Shown one piece after another: positions 40,085 to 53,388 of a stretch of DNA of 64,000 nucleotides. The position numbers were made by a program, and so were the translations under genes. The first letter of the stretch is position 1. Each line of letters opens with the position of its first letter. The stretch is from contig OZ038393.1 of assembly GCA_964036045.1 (NCBI GenBank), positions 47,236,429 to 47,300,428 of the forward strand, in the 5' to 3' direction. The DNA comes from Eutreptiella sp. 'Long Island Sound 2002' (Eukaryota; Euglenozoa; Euglenophyceae; Eutreptiales; Eutreptiaceae). The notes below the pieces were generated by a model, which saw only the letters and a program-made list of their open reading frames with translations, was not told where the DNA came from and did not search any database.

Positions 40085-42713
40085 AGGCCATGGAGAAGAT
40101 CCTCCGTGACTTCATCCAGAGGGGTTGGCTCGAGCCGTGCCACTCCGAATGAGCCTCTCCGTGCTTCGTCGTCCCCAAGAAGGTTGCCGGTGAGTGGCGG
40201 CTCGTGGTCGACTACCGCGGCCTAAAGGCCCAAACGCAGCACGACAGCTATACGCTGCCCCTCATTGAGGATATGCTGCAAAAACAACACCGGCGGAGGA
40301 TCTTCACGGTGATTGACCTGGAACATGGTTATCATCAGATGCCTCTCGCCGAGGAGTCCCGTGCCTGCACAGCCATGAGCACCCCACTTGGACCTCTCCA
40401 GTGGAAGGTGATGCACATGGGCGTCACCAACGGCAATGCGGCTTTACAGCGGATGCTGGAGAACCTGCTTGAGCCGGTGCGTGACTGTGCGGACCCCTTC
40501 GTGGACGACGTGATCATCGCGTCCGGGGACCCCAGTATGAGCTACGAGGAGCTCCTGGAGGCACACGAGAGGGACGTCACTCGAGTGCTGGACCTTCTGG
40601 TTCGGCACAAACTCACGGGCAGCAGTGACAAGGCCACCATTGCGGTAAGCGAGGTGGTCTTCGCTGGCCACGTAGTCGGCAACGGGCAGCGAAAGCCCAT
40701 ACCTGGCAAGGTGGCTGCGATTGGGCACTGGGAAAAGCCCAAAACGGTCTCTGAGCTACGGGCGTATCTGGGGTTCTGCAATTACTACTCGGGGTATATC
40801 AAAATGTATGCCGAGTATGCAGCCCCCATGACGACCATGCTCAAGGGCAACCGAGAGGAGACCAAGAAGGGGTCCAAGAAGGCTCTGGTCTGGGATGCTG
40901 ATTCCGACCGTGCCTTTGAGGGGATGAAGCAGGCGCTGCTATCCGCAGTGGGTCTGCACCTCGTGGATCCCGACCGAGGGTTCGTCCTGCGCACCGACGC
41001 TTCCGACTACGCCGTTGGCGCTGTGTTGGAGCAAGTGCTTGACGATGGGAGGCACATGCCCGTGGCCTTCTGGAGCCGAGTGCTGGCGGAAGGCCAGAGA
41101 CGGACGTGGATGCCCCGAGAAAAGGAGGCGTATGCCATCGTCATGGCTCTCACGAAATGGGCTGGGTACATAGCCCTCCATCCCGTCACCGTCTGCACCG
41201 ACCATCAGAGTCTGCAGTCGTGGCACAAGGAGCACGTGGACACCCCCTCAGGTCCCGCCTCCCGACGGGCAAGATGGCATGAGACCTTGGCCAAGTTCGA
41301 CCTCACGGTTGTGTATATTCCTGGAAAGGATAACACCGTGGCGGACTGTCTCAGCAGGTGGGCCTATCCCGCCAGCAAGGGCATGACAGACGTGTCTGCC
41401 CATGGCGATGAGGCTGAGACCGCTGAAGCCAAGAGGATCATCGAGATGGAGCGCCTCATGGAGGAGGAGGGTATTAAATGCTTCGTCGTCATGGCCGCGG
41501 ATGCCCCCCTCGGCACGAGGATGAGCAGAGCGGTCAGAGTACTCGCCCCTGAGGGAGCTGAGTCCGACAAGCACCTCTTCCCGGAGTCTTGCCTGCAGGA
41601 CGACTGGACCGACGATTACGCCAAGTCTGAGGCCTTTGCGGCCGAGTATAGGGCTGTGACCGACCCTGACCACGGGCAGAAGTGGCCAAAGGGGCTGACT
41701 GAGGAAGATGGCAAGCTCTACCGGAATGGTAAGCTGCTAGTACCGGAGTCCCGGGTGCTCGAGCTTTGTGAAGCTTGGCACCACCACATGCTGCACCCAG
41801 GGGTCAAGAAGCAAGCCCTTGACATGCAGCGTCGGTTCGAGATCGACCATATCGTTCTCTACACCGCCATCAAGAAGGTCAGGAAGGGTTGCTCGGTCTG
41901 TCAGGCCTGCAATCCCGATAACCGGAACGTCAAGGGGGAAGCCCAGTGGACCCCGGTTCCTGACCAGCCCATGGAGAGTGTGGCCATGGACGTCTTCTCC
42001 ATGCCCGAAGTGCACATTGGCAAGGAGACCTTTGACTGTGTGGTTCTTTGTGTGGATCGCCACAGTGGCTACGTTGTAGCCGTTCCGGCACGCAAAAAGG
42101 GGTTGCTTGCCAAGGAAGTGGCAATCATGATGATTCGTCATTGGCTGACCGTCTTTGACATCCCCCGCACCATTTGCAGTGACCGAGGGCCCCAGTTTAC
42201 TGGTGACTGGTTCAAGGCTATGTGTTCCCTCATGGGAATACGACATGCCAAGAGCGTCGCCTATCTCAGCCGGTCTAACGGCCGTGCTGAAGTGGCTGGA
42301 CGGCAGCTGTTCGAGAAGCTGCGCAAGATTCACATCACCAATCCACGGCGGAACTGGTTCGAGGAGATGTGGCCTGCTCAGAAGGCCCATCACGACACCC
42401 CCACTCCGGGCGGTTTGTCCCCTCACCAGATTCTGTTCGGCAGGGACCAACGGACAACGACTATGCTGAGCAGGACGACTATACTGTCGAGAAGATCCTG
42501 GCTCAGCGTCCGAACGCCTCGGCACCCGGAGGTCTGGAGTTCAAGGTTCGTTGGCGAGGCTAAGGGCCGTCCCACGACACCTGGGAACCCGTCTCCTCGT
42601 TCGTGCCGCGGGTCAATACTCCCTTCATGGAGTACATCCGCAAGCACAAGACCAAGATCCACGTTTCGGACTTGGCAGCACTCACCCGGGCGATTGCAGC
42701 CAGGGGCGCCTGA
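40085..42713 (+). pseudogene. pol: Pol pseudogene of element E (RT, RNase H, IN, chromodomain)
   Basis: Reverse transcriptase starts near 40085 (EAMEKILRDF). A TGA at 40150-40152 stands where D has the Trp of SEWASP. An open frame 40204-42747 then carries VVDYRGL, DPFVDD, RNase H (RTDASDYAVG), the integrase zinc finger (HPGVKK...CSVCQAC), AMDVFSMPE, CSDRGPQF and SRSNGRAE. Near 42447 a deletion removes about 150 residues relative to D and shifts the frame. The chromodomain (VEKIL...VRWRG, TWEPVSSF) follows in another frame with an internal TAA at about 42561. It is closely related to D pol but dead. Confidence 0.9.
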
Positions 42714-44176
42714 TCAGTGCCCTGAGCTCTCCCCTGATGCGTTATGAGCGCTTGTGAGGTCGACGGATCGTCCCTTACTTGCTTGCTCTCTTCCATCTTC
42801 CGGTGACCTGCCATCAGAGTGGCCATGTACACCCCCCTGCTGAATCCAGAGGAGGATGGCCCCTCTCTTCTTCTATTCGTCACTCCCCCCCCTGCTGAAT
42901 CCTTGGGAAACCAGGTAGGGCGACCGACCTTCATATTTCTGAGCTCTTGGGGCCTTGAAGCCCATACGACGTTGCGCAACGGATGCCGCTGTCATCGGCA
43001 TTGCGATTTTTTGGTGTGTGGTCTGGTTCCATGGCACTTGCGGAATCCAGACCAGTCGACGTGGGTCTGCAGACTATATATGGCCTGGACTCAGGCGTTT
43101 TCCTGTCCACCCTCCTGCATCTGCCTTATCCTAACCAGGGCGTGGTTTGGCGCTCTACCCAGAGTGTGTTTACACGCCTGTTTACCCATTTCTTACTTTT
43201 TTTTCTGCCCCCCAGGATATGTGCATCTGTATGTTAAGTGTTGTCAGCCCATCACTGAGAAATGGACTGTATTTCACCACGAATCGGGATACAGAGGCGC
43301 CTTGAGTCGCCGTATACATGCTTTTACATGAGGTCCAGCTTGGACCAGTACCTAAGTACAGATTCTTCTGTTTGAGTGCCCGTGAGACCGTGTGCCCTAT
43401 TCGCTGTGATGTGGAGATCCTGATGGCGCCAGGCGGGAAGCCCAGTTGCCTGACTACACTCCCAGCGGTCCGCCACTGTCAGTCCCAGTGTGAGCCTACC
43501 GACTCGCAGACGCACTTGCAGTCGGATGGCGGCCTCCGGTGCTCCTGACCTCGGTCAGTCTGCCTGGGAAACTGGTGGTTTGAGGAGTCGACGCCTCCGC
43601 CCACACTGCATGAGGACTCCCTCATGTATGGCCTTCGTGGTAATAGGGCGAGGGAAAAGACGGCCTTGATGCCCGATCCCTTAAGGAGGAGCTCGTTCGG
43701 CTGTACCACTCTGGACTCGCGTCGTATGGATATGGACATGGTGCGCCCGAGGAAGGACCCGTGGGGACTCTCCCCCAGCCGGCTGGCCTTTGGAAGCTTG
43801 GGGTAGCCTGATGGATCTTTGTGGTCGCTCTCGACCTGTGGGACCACCTCGGTCGTCGTGTGACGCCTATGTTGGCCGTGTATGCCACTGCCACTGTGGT
43901 GGTGACCGTAGCAGCTGGCACCCGGTGCGCCTGGTATGGGTTAACGGGTCCTTTGGATGCCGAACAATCGCCGCCAGGACCCGGGACTTGATACTTGATA
44001 CTATACTTGCAGTTACTAACAGCTACAGCACCGTACCTATCTTACTGTGGGATTTGGGCAGCCTAACCTGCAATTCAGCCTGAAGTGAGGATGTGACACC
44101 CCCTTCCTTCAGGAAATGGTCCTGGGTACCCGCTGCCATGCGTGGGTGTTATCGAGCCCCCCCCAGGGTTTGCTCT
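42714..44176 (+). other. 3' noncoding region of element E
   Basis: About 1.46 kb between pol and the PPT with no credible frame. An imperfect repeat of CCCCTGCTGAATCC occurs at about 42835 and 42890. I see no similarity to the 3' regions of A or B. Confidence 0.6.
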
Positions 44177-44187
44177 AAGGAGGGGGG
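44177..44187 (+). other. Polypurine tract of element E
   Basis: AAGGAGGGGGG directly precedes TGAAGCGG, the start of the 3' LTR. Confidence 0.85.
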
Positions 44188-46003
44188 TGAAGCGGTACCC
44201 AGAACCCCATGGCTAGGGTAGGGCATACAACCGGTCTCCGGTCCACTAACCCCATGTACGGAAGGGAAGACGCCCGTTGACGCCCGGTGCGAGCCCGGCG
44301 GGAGCGTGTTCCGTGCCGTAAAGCCCCGCATCGGCAACCGATGCACCGCCAGCGGAGATTCATATATCAGAACATCAGGAATCAACAGGGTTTTATTTTC
44401 ATATTGTTTCCGTCAATTTTTACGCTTCCGTTCTGATATTCACTGTTTTGACAGCTGGCGGTTAGCTCGCGACTTTAGCGTAACCGTCAGTTTAACTGTT
44501 GTATACAGATATTTTAGCGCAAATCGTGACGAAGACTCCAAAGTCTTCAGGAGTTGCATTGATGCATCCGCAATTTTCACATATTATGATATAATTGTGT
44601 AGCTTTCAAGGCACTTTTGTGTGTCTTTTCGCCAATTTTGCCGTTTTTGGCCCGTCATGATGTCAAGTGGCGACCGTGTATCTCAACGTTGCACTCAATT
44701 GACATCATGACCCAAGTATGTTATGAGGGTACATACTTCGGTGCTCAACACATCTTGGACCCGGCGAATAACTCCTCTTGGGCTTGGCATACCGTGGCCG
44801 CCATGCTGGCGATTTGGGACTATCCCAAATCATGGGCTCACTTGGCGACCCTGCCATTCCCAATACCGGAGGAGTTGGGCGACGCCCAAAAGATATGTTG
44901 GACACATATGACTTGATACCAATCCTATGGCACACTCTGGTCCAAGTCGGGCATGTGCCTCATTTGCCCCAACCATGAGTGTGCGCATTTTTGGCCATTT
45001 TGAGCAATTTTCCACTTTTTCTGCCCGCCGTGCACTATGTTGAGCCCATCCGTGCACGCCGGACGCATGGACCAATGGACCATATATGACATGGGTGTTA
45101 TGTATATTGGTCCCCATGGTTCACACACCAAGTGGGCGAAGCGGAGCAACCTTCGTTAGGGTGCTAGCCCAAAGTGAGTGTGGGCAATTTTGCCATTTTG
45201 GCATTTGTGGACCCAATTGGGATCATCACCACGCCAAGTGGCATGGAGATCTTTGGGAGCCAAGGGCATGGGAGTCATCGTTGGACTCCCGGTGGATGGC
45301 GTATGGAATGGCGGATCCGATCTCCAAGCCGGCGTGCAGATATACTATTGGGAGCACCCCGGATTTTGGCTCATTTCAGGCAGCCAAAATGACCCCCTTT
45401 TGGGACCCCAATTTCAACCCCCCGTATGGTCAATTGGCGGCCCCATATCCCTATGCCCACAGGGAGCCCGGACCTAATTCCAAGTTGTACACTCAGATAT
45501 AAGTCGTAGGTCCTGCCTCCTAACCTGTGAGCCATTGGCCTTGCCCTGGCCGGGCGAGCCACGCGTGGGAATGACGCCAATTTTGGTGATTTTGGCATCA
45601 TGACCCCACTTGACGAATCCGTGTTGCCCTGATGCCGGAACCTCAGAGGGAACCAGGTTGGGTGAGGGCTCCAGGGAGTTCGTACTCGAAGGGCATAGGG
45701 TCAGTTGCCTCGTCCCTACCTCTGGCGGGTCCGGACGAGAGGTCAATTTTGGAGTTTTCGGAGCTAATATCAGTTTGGGCTGAAACAGCCCATTTTGCTA
45801 CCAACACCTAGGGCATAATGGCGGGGCCATATCTCTGGCTCAGAGAGGAGTTGGGACCTGCCGTTCAGGGAGCATAGGGAGCCACTGTCGGTTGGCCTTG
45901 GAGCCCTTTGGTTTCCAGGAACTCGCCTGGGGCTGGGCGGGACACCCCCCCTATTGGCAGGGTTTCAGGGTCCGGACTGAGCAGGGCATGGGTTGTGTTT
46001 GAG
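44188..46003 (+). repeat. 3' LTR of element E, internally deleted and truncated
   Basis: It matches the 5' LTR (22972-24834 plus 38050 to about 38873) but lacks about 870 bp corresponding to 23370-24240, joined near 44585. It stops at about 46003 where A2 gag resumes. The 5' copy continues past this point, and some A2 gag bases are missing, so its end was probably lost with adjacent target DNA. Confidence 0.82.
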
Positions 46004-46084
46004 TCCAAGAAGAGGCGCTTGGCCTGGATGGCCAAGTCCCTCATGGCTGCAGGGGTGGATGTGAAATTCCCTGATGAGGAATAG
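46004..46084 (+). pseudogene. gag: Gag of element A2, 3' end
   Basis: The last ~26 codons of A2 gag (KKRRLAWMAKSLMAAG...) match 1818-1898 of A1 and end at the same TAG (46082-46084) followed by GGG GGC GGC. The readthrough context is unchanged although this copy is broken elsewhere. Confidence 0.88.
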
Positions 46085-49000
46085 GGGGGCGGCTCCGAAG
46101 AGGAGGACTTGGTTTTCTGGATCCTCGTGAAAATCGGGGATCGGGTTTTTCGAGCGGTGCTTGATACCGGTGCAACACTTTCCATAGTGGCCCGGCGCCT
46201 GCTTAAAACTTTCAAGAAAACTAAGACCGTGGCCATAAGAGTAGGGGATGGGCGTACCATCCATTCCTTGGGGGGGGTCGATGTGACTATATGTCTGGGC
46301 GACGAAACCGTGACCCAACACTGCAGAGTGTTGGACACTGACGCCTTTGACATCGTCATTGGCACCGACTTTCTACGAAGAAACCCCCAGGTAAAAATGC
46401 TGTCCCTACAGCGTCCCTATTCTTTGCACTGCGACTTTGGCAGTGGGCTATTCTCCGTTCCTTTGGAGCTGTCAGGACGAAAAGAGTCTGGGCTGCGCTA
46501 CGCAGCCAAGACGAACTATCGTACTGAAAACTACCAGCTGGCCCGTCACTTTCTTGAAAATGGACTGGCGGCCCTTCAGGTAAACCTGGATGAGATCCAG
46601 GTGGAATTGTTTGCGAGCCAACAACAGCACATCATGCAGTTGTACTGCTCGAAACAACTGAACAATGCTTTCCGTTTCTTCCGGAAAGCAATGGGTCTAG
46701 CGTATGCTAACCCTCCCTTCTCCCTGCTGGCGAAGGTTAGAACCAAAATCGCTTATGAGGGAGGAAGGGTTGTTATGTGCACCCCTGACTGGGGTTGCTC
46801 TGCTGAACATGCTTACTGGTGCCGTATGCTAGATCGAATGACCGTGGGAAGAGTGCAACTCCCCGACGGCCCCATCTATGTGCCTGAGGACTCAGACACA
46901 GCTATGCAGGCCCCTGAGTGGGCCTGTTTCCTGTCCATCGTCGATGGATCTCTCAATCCTGTACCCCTGTGTGACCTAGACCAGGTGCTACTAAAAGAGG
47001 TCATGGCCGAAAATCGTGGCCTGACCCTTTATGATCTCAAAAATCGATCTCCTGAGCACCTATCTGCCACACTTACAGGGTGTGAGTCTCCTGATGACTA
47101 TCTGGAACCTGCAGCTGTAAAAGAGGATGCTGACGACCAACTGTCTGAGATCGCCAGCACTATTCCCTCCGTTGATCCCAGCTGTGTTGACCTAAAACAT
47201 AGTGCTTTCCTAGCCCAGCTGTTGCTAGAGGAGGTAGATCTAGAGTCAACCTCTGAACCCGCTTCCCCTGTTGGGAAGCCAGTGCTACACATGCAGCCTG
47301 TGCACACAGGTGAACCCGTGGCCCGGAGTGCTGATGCTCTGGCGCGGCCTGCTGCTAATAACATGCCATTGTCTGAGCATGACACTCAAGAACTCCGGCG
47401 GCTGTTGTACCTGAAGGCCGAAGGTATTGAGCGCCAAGAGCGGCTGCAATACCTCAGACAGACCTGGAAATACTCCATCTGGTCTGAGGAGGACGATGAG
47501 TCCCATACGCTGCCTGATCCTGAGATACCTCTAGTGTATTCTGTACACTATGAGCAGCAATGTCCCCCTGAGTGGGACGATGGTACTGTACCTGCCGAAA
47601 CTGCTGATCGGCATAAAAAGAAAGAACATGGAAAAAGCAACCTCCATGCTGAGGAGGATTTCCTTCAGAAACTCGAGAGTCTTAACCTTGACCCCCGCCT
47701 GAAGAAACTGCTGGTAACCTATGAGGAGGTATTCGGCGCCCGCCTCCCCTTTCTTGTAAAAAACTGGTCCAGATGGACCTGAAATTGAAACCAGAATTTG
47801 AAAAGACGCGAGTGAGGCGTCGTCCCTATCCCGCTCCACCGGAACAGGTCGAAGAAATCGAGCGCCAGATCCAAGAATGCATTGATGCTGGCCTCGTTGA
47901 AGAGTATAAACACGGGGACTATCCCCATCACTGCAGTCCCTGTTTCCTTGTTGCTAAACCAGGGTCGACTGCCCTACGTCTTGTTGTAGACTATGGTGAG
48001 GTCAACAAGAAAACCCAGAACCACTCAGGGAGTATTCCTAACATGGAAAACACCCTGGAGCGTATTGCCAAATGCAGGTATAAGACCAAAATGGACAATC
48101 TCTGGTTTCTAGCAGGTGGACCTACCCGCGGCAGCTCAGGAGCTGTTGGCCTTTATAACCCCTAAGGGTCGTGTCTTCAAGTGGAAGGTTATGCCTTTCG
48201 GGGTGGCTAATGCCCCAGCACTCTTCCAGGAGCTTATGAACAAAATTTTGTACATACTGAGGCGCAGGCCTCTAGTACAAGAGTTGATTTCTCGGGGTGC
48301 AGAAATGGAGGCTCACATCGACGACGTGAGTTTGGGTACTAATACCAAAGAGGACCATGTCCTTCTCCTCCGTGAATTTTTCATTGTCTGTCAAGAAAAC
48401 CATCTCCGAATCAAACTGGAAAAATATGAGTTTATGAAAGAAGAGATGGAGTATTTGGGTTTCCACGTGGGGTATGGCTGGTGGAAACCAGCCGCGTCTA
48501 AGATGCAGCCCCTACAGGACATGCAGATTCGCGATGACCCTAAGAAGGGTCTACACGATGTGAGGAGTTTTGTGGGCGCCTGTAATTTCTATCGGCGTCA
48601 CATCCACAATTTTACTTACTCCTCTGCCCCCCTCACTGACCTAATCAAGAAAACTACTCCCTGGAGGTGGACCTCCAGAGAGGAAGAGTGTTTCCAGGAG
48701 TTGAAGAAGAAGATTGCCTCCACCAACTGCCTGCAAGTGCCCCGCCCTGAGGGCGAGATAGTCCTGATCACTGATGCCAGTGATGTAGGGGGGGGCGGTA
48801 CGATCTACCAATGGCAGGAGCTTAACCCCGCTGAACTAACCCACTGCCATTATCGTACTACTGGACTGAACCGTGATGGTTCGTTGAAACATGACTATCC
48901 TACCAGTGAGTGGCGACTGGTACCACTAGGACACTGGAACTGGAAATGGAACCAAGCGCGTTCCAATTACAGCACCTATGACCAGGAACTCCAGGCCGGT

Positions 49001-50873
49001 ATGTTGGTGCTATCGTCACAATCCCGACTTCTGGGATCTAACCCTATTGTCTGGCTGTGTGACCAGGAGCCTGTGAAGTCTTTTCAGAAGGGCCCACCAC
49101 CAGAAAAAGCAAAGCTAAAACGGTGGTGGACTTACCTGAGCCAGTTCAGGCTGACAGTGCATCATATTCCTGTATAACTGTCTGACTATATATCGCGCAA
49201 CAACTTCGATGCGCTTATGGGTGAGAGCTCTGAGGCGCTCGCCAAAGAGGCTTTCCAGCGTATGGATGTCCAGCTTGACCTGTCCATGCGCACTGCTGGA
49301 ATCCTGGAGGGTTGGAGTCTAACCGACTATCAGTCAGAGTATGAAGAAATTCTCCAAACCCTCAGCACTGGTCTCGAACCCCGTGTCATTGACGGGCACC
49401 AGTGGTATAAAAACAATCAGTACCTCTTCTACGAGGACCGAATTGTTGTGTCTGAGGCACGACTGGATGGGTGCCTACAGTGGTCCCATCTCAGTTCTGG
49501 TCACACTGGCGCTAATCGCTCAGTGGACTTCTTCCGTGAGTGTTTCTACTCTAGTCTAACCCTGACTGAACTGAGGTCGCGTATGCAGACCATTGTGGAT
49601 GCTTGTGGCTGTCATGCCAGCAAGCAGAACGACAGTAGGGATAGGGGCCTGATCTCCAGCTTACCCATACCCTATTGTGCTAACTCTCTTCTCTACGTGG
49701 ATTTCATCCACGGCCTACCACGCTTTGGCGGCTATGATAGTTGCCTCGTGGTCACCTGTGGTCTATCTCGCTTCACCCGAGTGTTCCCTTGTAATAAGAA
49801 AATCACAGGTGAGCACACTGTGAAAATGTTGGTCGAACAATGGTTCGAACCCTATGGAGCACCTAAGCAGGTGCACTCTGATGAAGATGTACGCATCCGC
49901 AGTGACACTGGGTGGTACAAACGAGTGCTAAATGCCCTCAACGTGGAGGTAACCACAGGTGTGCCCTATACCAACACGTCTAACCCTCTCTGTGAGAGAC
50001 AGAACCGTGTGGTGGAGCAAAACTTAAGAATCCTGATGAAACAGGAGCGCACCAAGGACTGGGTACGCCTAGTGCCCTGGGCAGTGCTGTCCATGAACTC
50101 ACAGCGGAGCTCTTCTACGGGTTTCACCCCCCACCAAACTGTTCCATGGAGGACGACCTGCTTGGTTCTTCAAAACCCCCTTTCCTGAGGACTTCAAGAG
50201 CCCTGTGGGAGATTGGCTGGAACACAAGCAGTCTCTGGCTAACCAGGCTGGTACTAACCTGAGGCACATTCGTGACCGTGAACAGAGCCGACGGAACCGC
50301 CTACGGCGACCGGCCAGCTTCAAGGTTGGTGACCTTGTTTTGGTACACCATTCACGCCTACCCTCCTGGCCACGTAACTGCCTACAGGACCCTTACTTTG
50401 GACCCTATCGTATCATCAGGATAGATGGATCCAGGATCCATGTCAGGTGCAGTCCACGTCTAGGTGGCGAACTGCTGTGTGCACCTAAGCAGTTGAGGCA
50501 CTATCACTCCCCTGACGACTTGTCTTGGGATGAGTGGCGCCTCAGCGACAGTGAGATTGAACGTATAGACCTGGAGAACGCTGCCAGTCCAGAGGAGGCA
50601 GACGAACTCCAAGAGATGACTGCCGATGAGATGGCAGTCGATGGTTACTACGTGGTTGCAGGTATTGCTCGCCACGAGTATAAACAGGGCTGGAAATTCC
50701 TTACCCTGTGGGATGGCTATGGGTTGTCTGAGGCGACCTGGGAACCTATGTCAGCCTTCATAAAACCAGATGGGAGTATCAACCCCATCTTCCGCACTGA
50801 GCTCGTTGAGAAAAACGAGGGGCAACTCCTAACCCGTGCTGAGACTATATCCCAGCGTAAGAAGCGAAACTGA
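46085..50873 (+). pseudogene. pol: Pol of element A2, decayed
   Basis: It is about 97 percent identical by eye to A1 pol with the same domains: DTGA, ELFAS/NPPF, HIDD, RNase H, integrase and chromodomain. Lesions: a frameshifting deletion near 47739-47752, a rearranged spot near 48096-48115, a deletion with a stop near 49167-49177 at the end of RNase H, and indels near 50133 and 50180. The last zinc ligand of the integrase N terminus is Ser here (CHAS) where A1 has Gly and B has Cys. Confidence 0.92.
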
Positions 50874-51683
50874 TCTTCCTGTGTCAGTCTGTGCCCTGCA
50901 GACCCATGCCTATGGTTTCCAGCGTGAGCCAGGTGGCTGCTTATCATGATTGCAGCCACCCAGCGAGTGTGTGCCTTGTTGACCATGTGTTGCATGGGTA
51001 CTGCCCTAATGTAATGACCTTGGAGAGCCAACGAAGAACGGTGGCTTACTACACCAGGGGGGAATGACAAGCAAGGTGTTTTGAGGCAAGGTGTGCCTTC
51101 CCTCCTTGGGGACAAGCGAGCCCACAGTTAGGACCCCTGACTGGTCCAGACGCATGGGGTTCTACCCTTCCTTACAGGGTTTACCATACCCCTAAGTGTG
51201 CTACGTATGTCTGTATGTGTCTCACTTCTCTCCCCAGCGTGGCTCCCGGAGACCGGGCTTCGCTGACGTCGGACCGAAGGTCCTAATTAGGGACTATTAC
51301 CACTCCTATGGCGCCCAATTTCTTTGCTGGCGCCTATCCTTGGGGTAAGACGGCAAAAGCCCTACCTACTAGAGGGGAGGGGTGGCCAAGTGTGCTAAGG
51401 GCATACAAAACGCCCATTTTTGCTACAGGCCAAAAGCTAACGCACTCCCCTGCCCACGAGTAAAAGCACGCGGGACAGGAGACACCACTACACTACACTC
51501 ACTAACGCCAGCACCGGCCTTCGAAGGCAGGGTGAGCAATCATCACTTGCACTCAACTCCTGCCAGGCCTGCTGACCCTAACCCCTACACACGCTACTGG
51601 GTGCTGCAGTCAAAGATCACTCAGGCCCTAATGGCCCTCCTGTGAAGAAGACAAGAGAACACAGCGCTCCTAAGCAGCTGTGG

Positions 51684-51721
51684 CCTAACAGGGGACGCCA
51701 CAACGCGTTCCCCCTGCTAGG
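51684..51721 (+). other. Conserved hairpin I (A2)
   Basis: Same 12-bp arms as at 7699-7736, with one extra C in the 3' arm. Confidence 0.6.
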
Positions 51722-51970
51722 GCTTGGAGGGAAGGGGTGCTCTCGTTGCGTGCACAGCGCAGATGTCGTTGAAGTCGAACTGCCCTCGGCAGTACTGGCT
51801 GAGGCACAGTGATTTGATTTGTGATCAGCGCCCCTGTTTTGCTGGGGCAGAAAAATGGATAGCCGCCGAAGGCAGCTGCTGCGTGCACCAATCACCCTTA
51901 ACCTCTCCCACCTGTACAACAGAGGCAAATGAAGGGGTGTTTGCGGCGGAGGAACGAAGCCACACTCCAG

Positions 51971-52003
51971 GTATTATACCCTTCTCAGTGTGACCTATAA
52001 TAC
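51971..52003 (+). other. Conserved hairpin II (A2)
   Basis: GTATTATA and TATAATAC separated by 17 nt, identical to A1. Confidence 0.7.
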
Positions 52004-53084
52004 ACTGTCCGCAAACACGCTGACGGATCAGCTCCCCTGTGAAGCAAGCAAGCTTTAAGAGACTCCTCAGGTTCTCTTACAGAACGTACCGAGGAGCCTC
52101 TTGGTAACCTAAACAAGGTTTACCGTGCGCAATTCGCGTGGGATACCCTTTGATGCATCATGTGCACGCAGGGAAGGGAGGCTGAACCACTGACTCAACC
52201 AGGAGGTGAGCTCCTCCTGGGCTAACCTACCTTACTCACCATGCATCGTGTGAATGCCGAATTGAAACGAACACAAAACAAGCCTAAGCGTTTTAAGCAA
52301 ACCTACTTTAACGCCACGGCCGCACACGAACAAACGCTTTCTTTACTTACCTGTGAACAAGAAAACAAGGGTGAGTTTGGGGTACAGGTAAAGCGTCACA
52401 GCGTGTGGATGCCTCGATTAGGCACATGCATCGCGAGCACAGCGCATATTCTAACCCTACGTGCGCGCTGCACGCTCCATTCGCATCACATACCTTTCAT
52501 TCCTGTTTTTACCTGTGCAGAGCAAGAGAGAAGAACACCCGACCCCCCAACGAGCACAGCGTTGACAACCCTAACGTTTTTACGAAACAACCAACACGAA
52601 CGCAATGCGTGAGTGTGAGGTGACACTGACATACTTGAGAGATGGGTTGTTGACCTGCTCTGTGGTGTGGGCTGAATTTGAATACTTGACGCTGAAGTTT
52701 ATAAAAATTTTGATGCAACTGTGCAAAAATTTCCTTTAAAACTTTAAAAACTACGGCTCATACCTTCTTTTCCAAAAGCCGTTTACGCTTGCGCAACCCT
52801 TTTCTTGGAGTCCGCTTCCTTTGCGCTTGTCTGCGACTTTGAGTTATGTGTAAAAATGACGATTTCCCGCGTGGTTTCGTCGATTTTTAACGATTTCACT
52901 TGCTAAATCGCAACCCCTTCCGCTAAACCGCAGGAATCACTCCCTGCTGGTGACATTTTCTATTTTTTCCAGCTCCTGGAGGTTTGTGTCCTCCATTGGG
53001 AGTATTGCTCCGCCCTGGCCCTTGGTCAGGACGTATACTAAAACGCTGTTTATACAGCGATAGCCGTTCGCATTAGAGCATTCG

Positions 53085-53150
53085 ACTGTACCCTAGTGGG
53101 CAAGCATATGTGCTCTAGGGAGGGAGTCCTGGGTTCAAACCCCACTACCC
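53085..53150 (+). other. tRNA-like block in the A 3' noncoding region
   Basis: A box-B-like GGTTCAAACCC (53132-53142) follows a box-A-like CCTAGTGGGCAAGC. The A1 copy is at 20470-20530, and a partly deleted copy is in A3 near 55550-55597. Acceptor-stem pairing is poor, so I do not call a tRNA gene. Confidence 0.35.
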
Positions 53151-53388
53151 CCAAACTTTTTCCAAAAGTTTTCGTCGCACGCCGGCGACTTTTGAGGAAT
53201 GCCCCTTCGATGGGACATCATTCACGGTACATTACACTGTTTTTCAAGGGTACCTACAGTGTGATAGGCTTCTATGAAGTGATGAGGATATTTTTGGTAA
53301 GTTTAATGCATTTTCTGAGGTAATTTTGGGAATATTTGAGCCTTTTTCCTTGGTCCTACTAGCTTGATCAACTAGTACTCCAGGGGGG

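Larger units (their letters stand above)
22972..46003 (+). mobile_element. Element E, degenerate Ty3/gypsy retrotransposon (split by D)
   Basis: Order: 5' LTR (22972-24834 plus 38050 to about 39039), a gag-less internal region, a pol pseudogene (40085-42713), a 3' noncoding region, a PPT (44177-44187) and a 3' LTR (44188-46003). It lies inside A2 gag. Gag and protease are not recognisable. Pol is closest to D (DPFVDD, CLSRWAYPA). The element is defective and older than D. Confidence 0.88.
21479..53388 (+). mobile_element. Element A2 internal region (split by element E)
   Basis: A2 consists of gag pieces (21479-22971 and 46004-46084), pol (46085-50873) and a 3' noncoding region (50874-53388), flanked by the 711-bp LTRs at 20768 and 53389. 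It is a decayed sister of A1. The E insertion added about 23 kb, including D. The tail of gag and the start of pol are readable straight across the amber codon. Confidence 0.85.
50874..53388 (+). other. 3' noncoding region of A2
   Basis: About 2.5 kb without genes, the uninterrupted counterpart of the split A1 region. It holds the internal purine tract (51056-51064), hairpin I (51684-51721), hairpin II (51971-52003), a tRNA-like block (about 53085-53150) and the 3' PPT (53380-53388). It contains the single CCGAG that was duplicated by B in A1. Confidence 0.8.
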
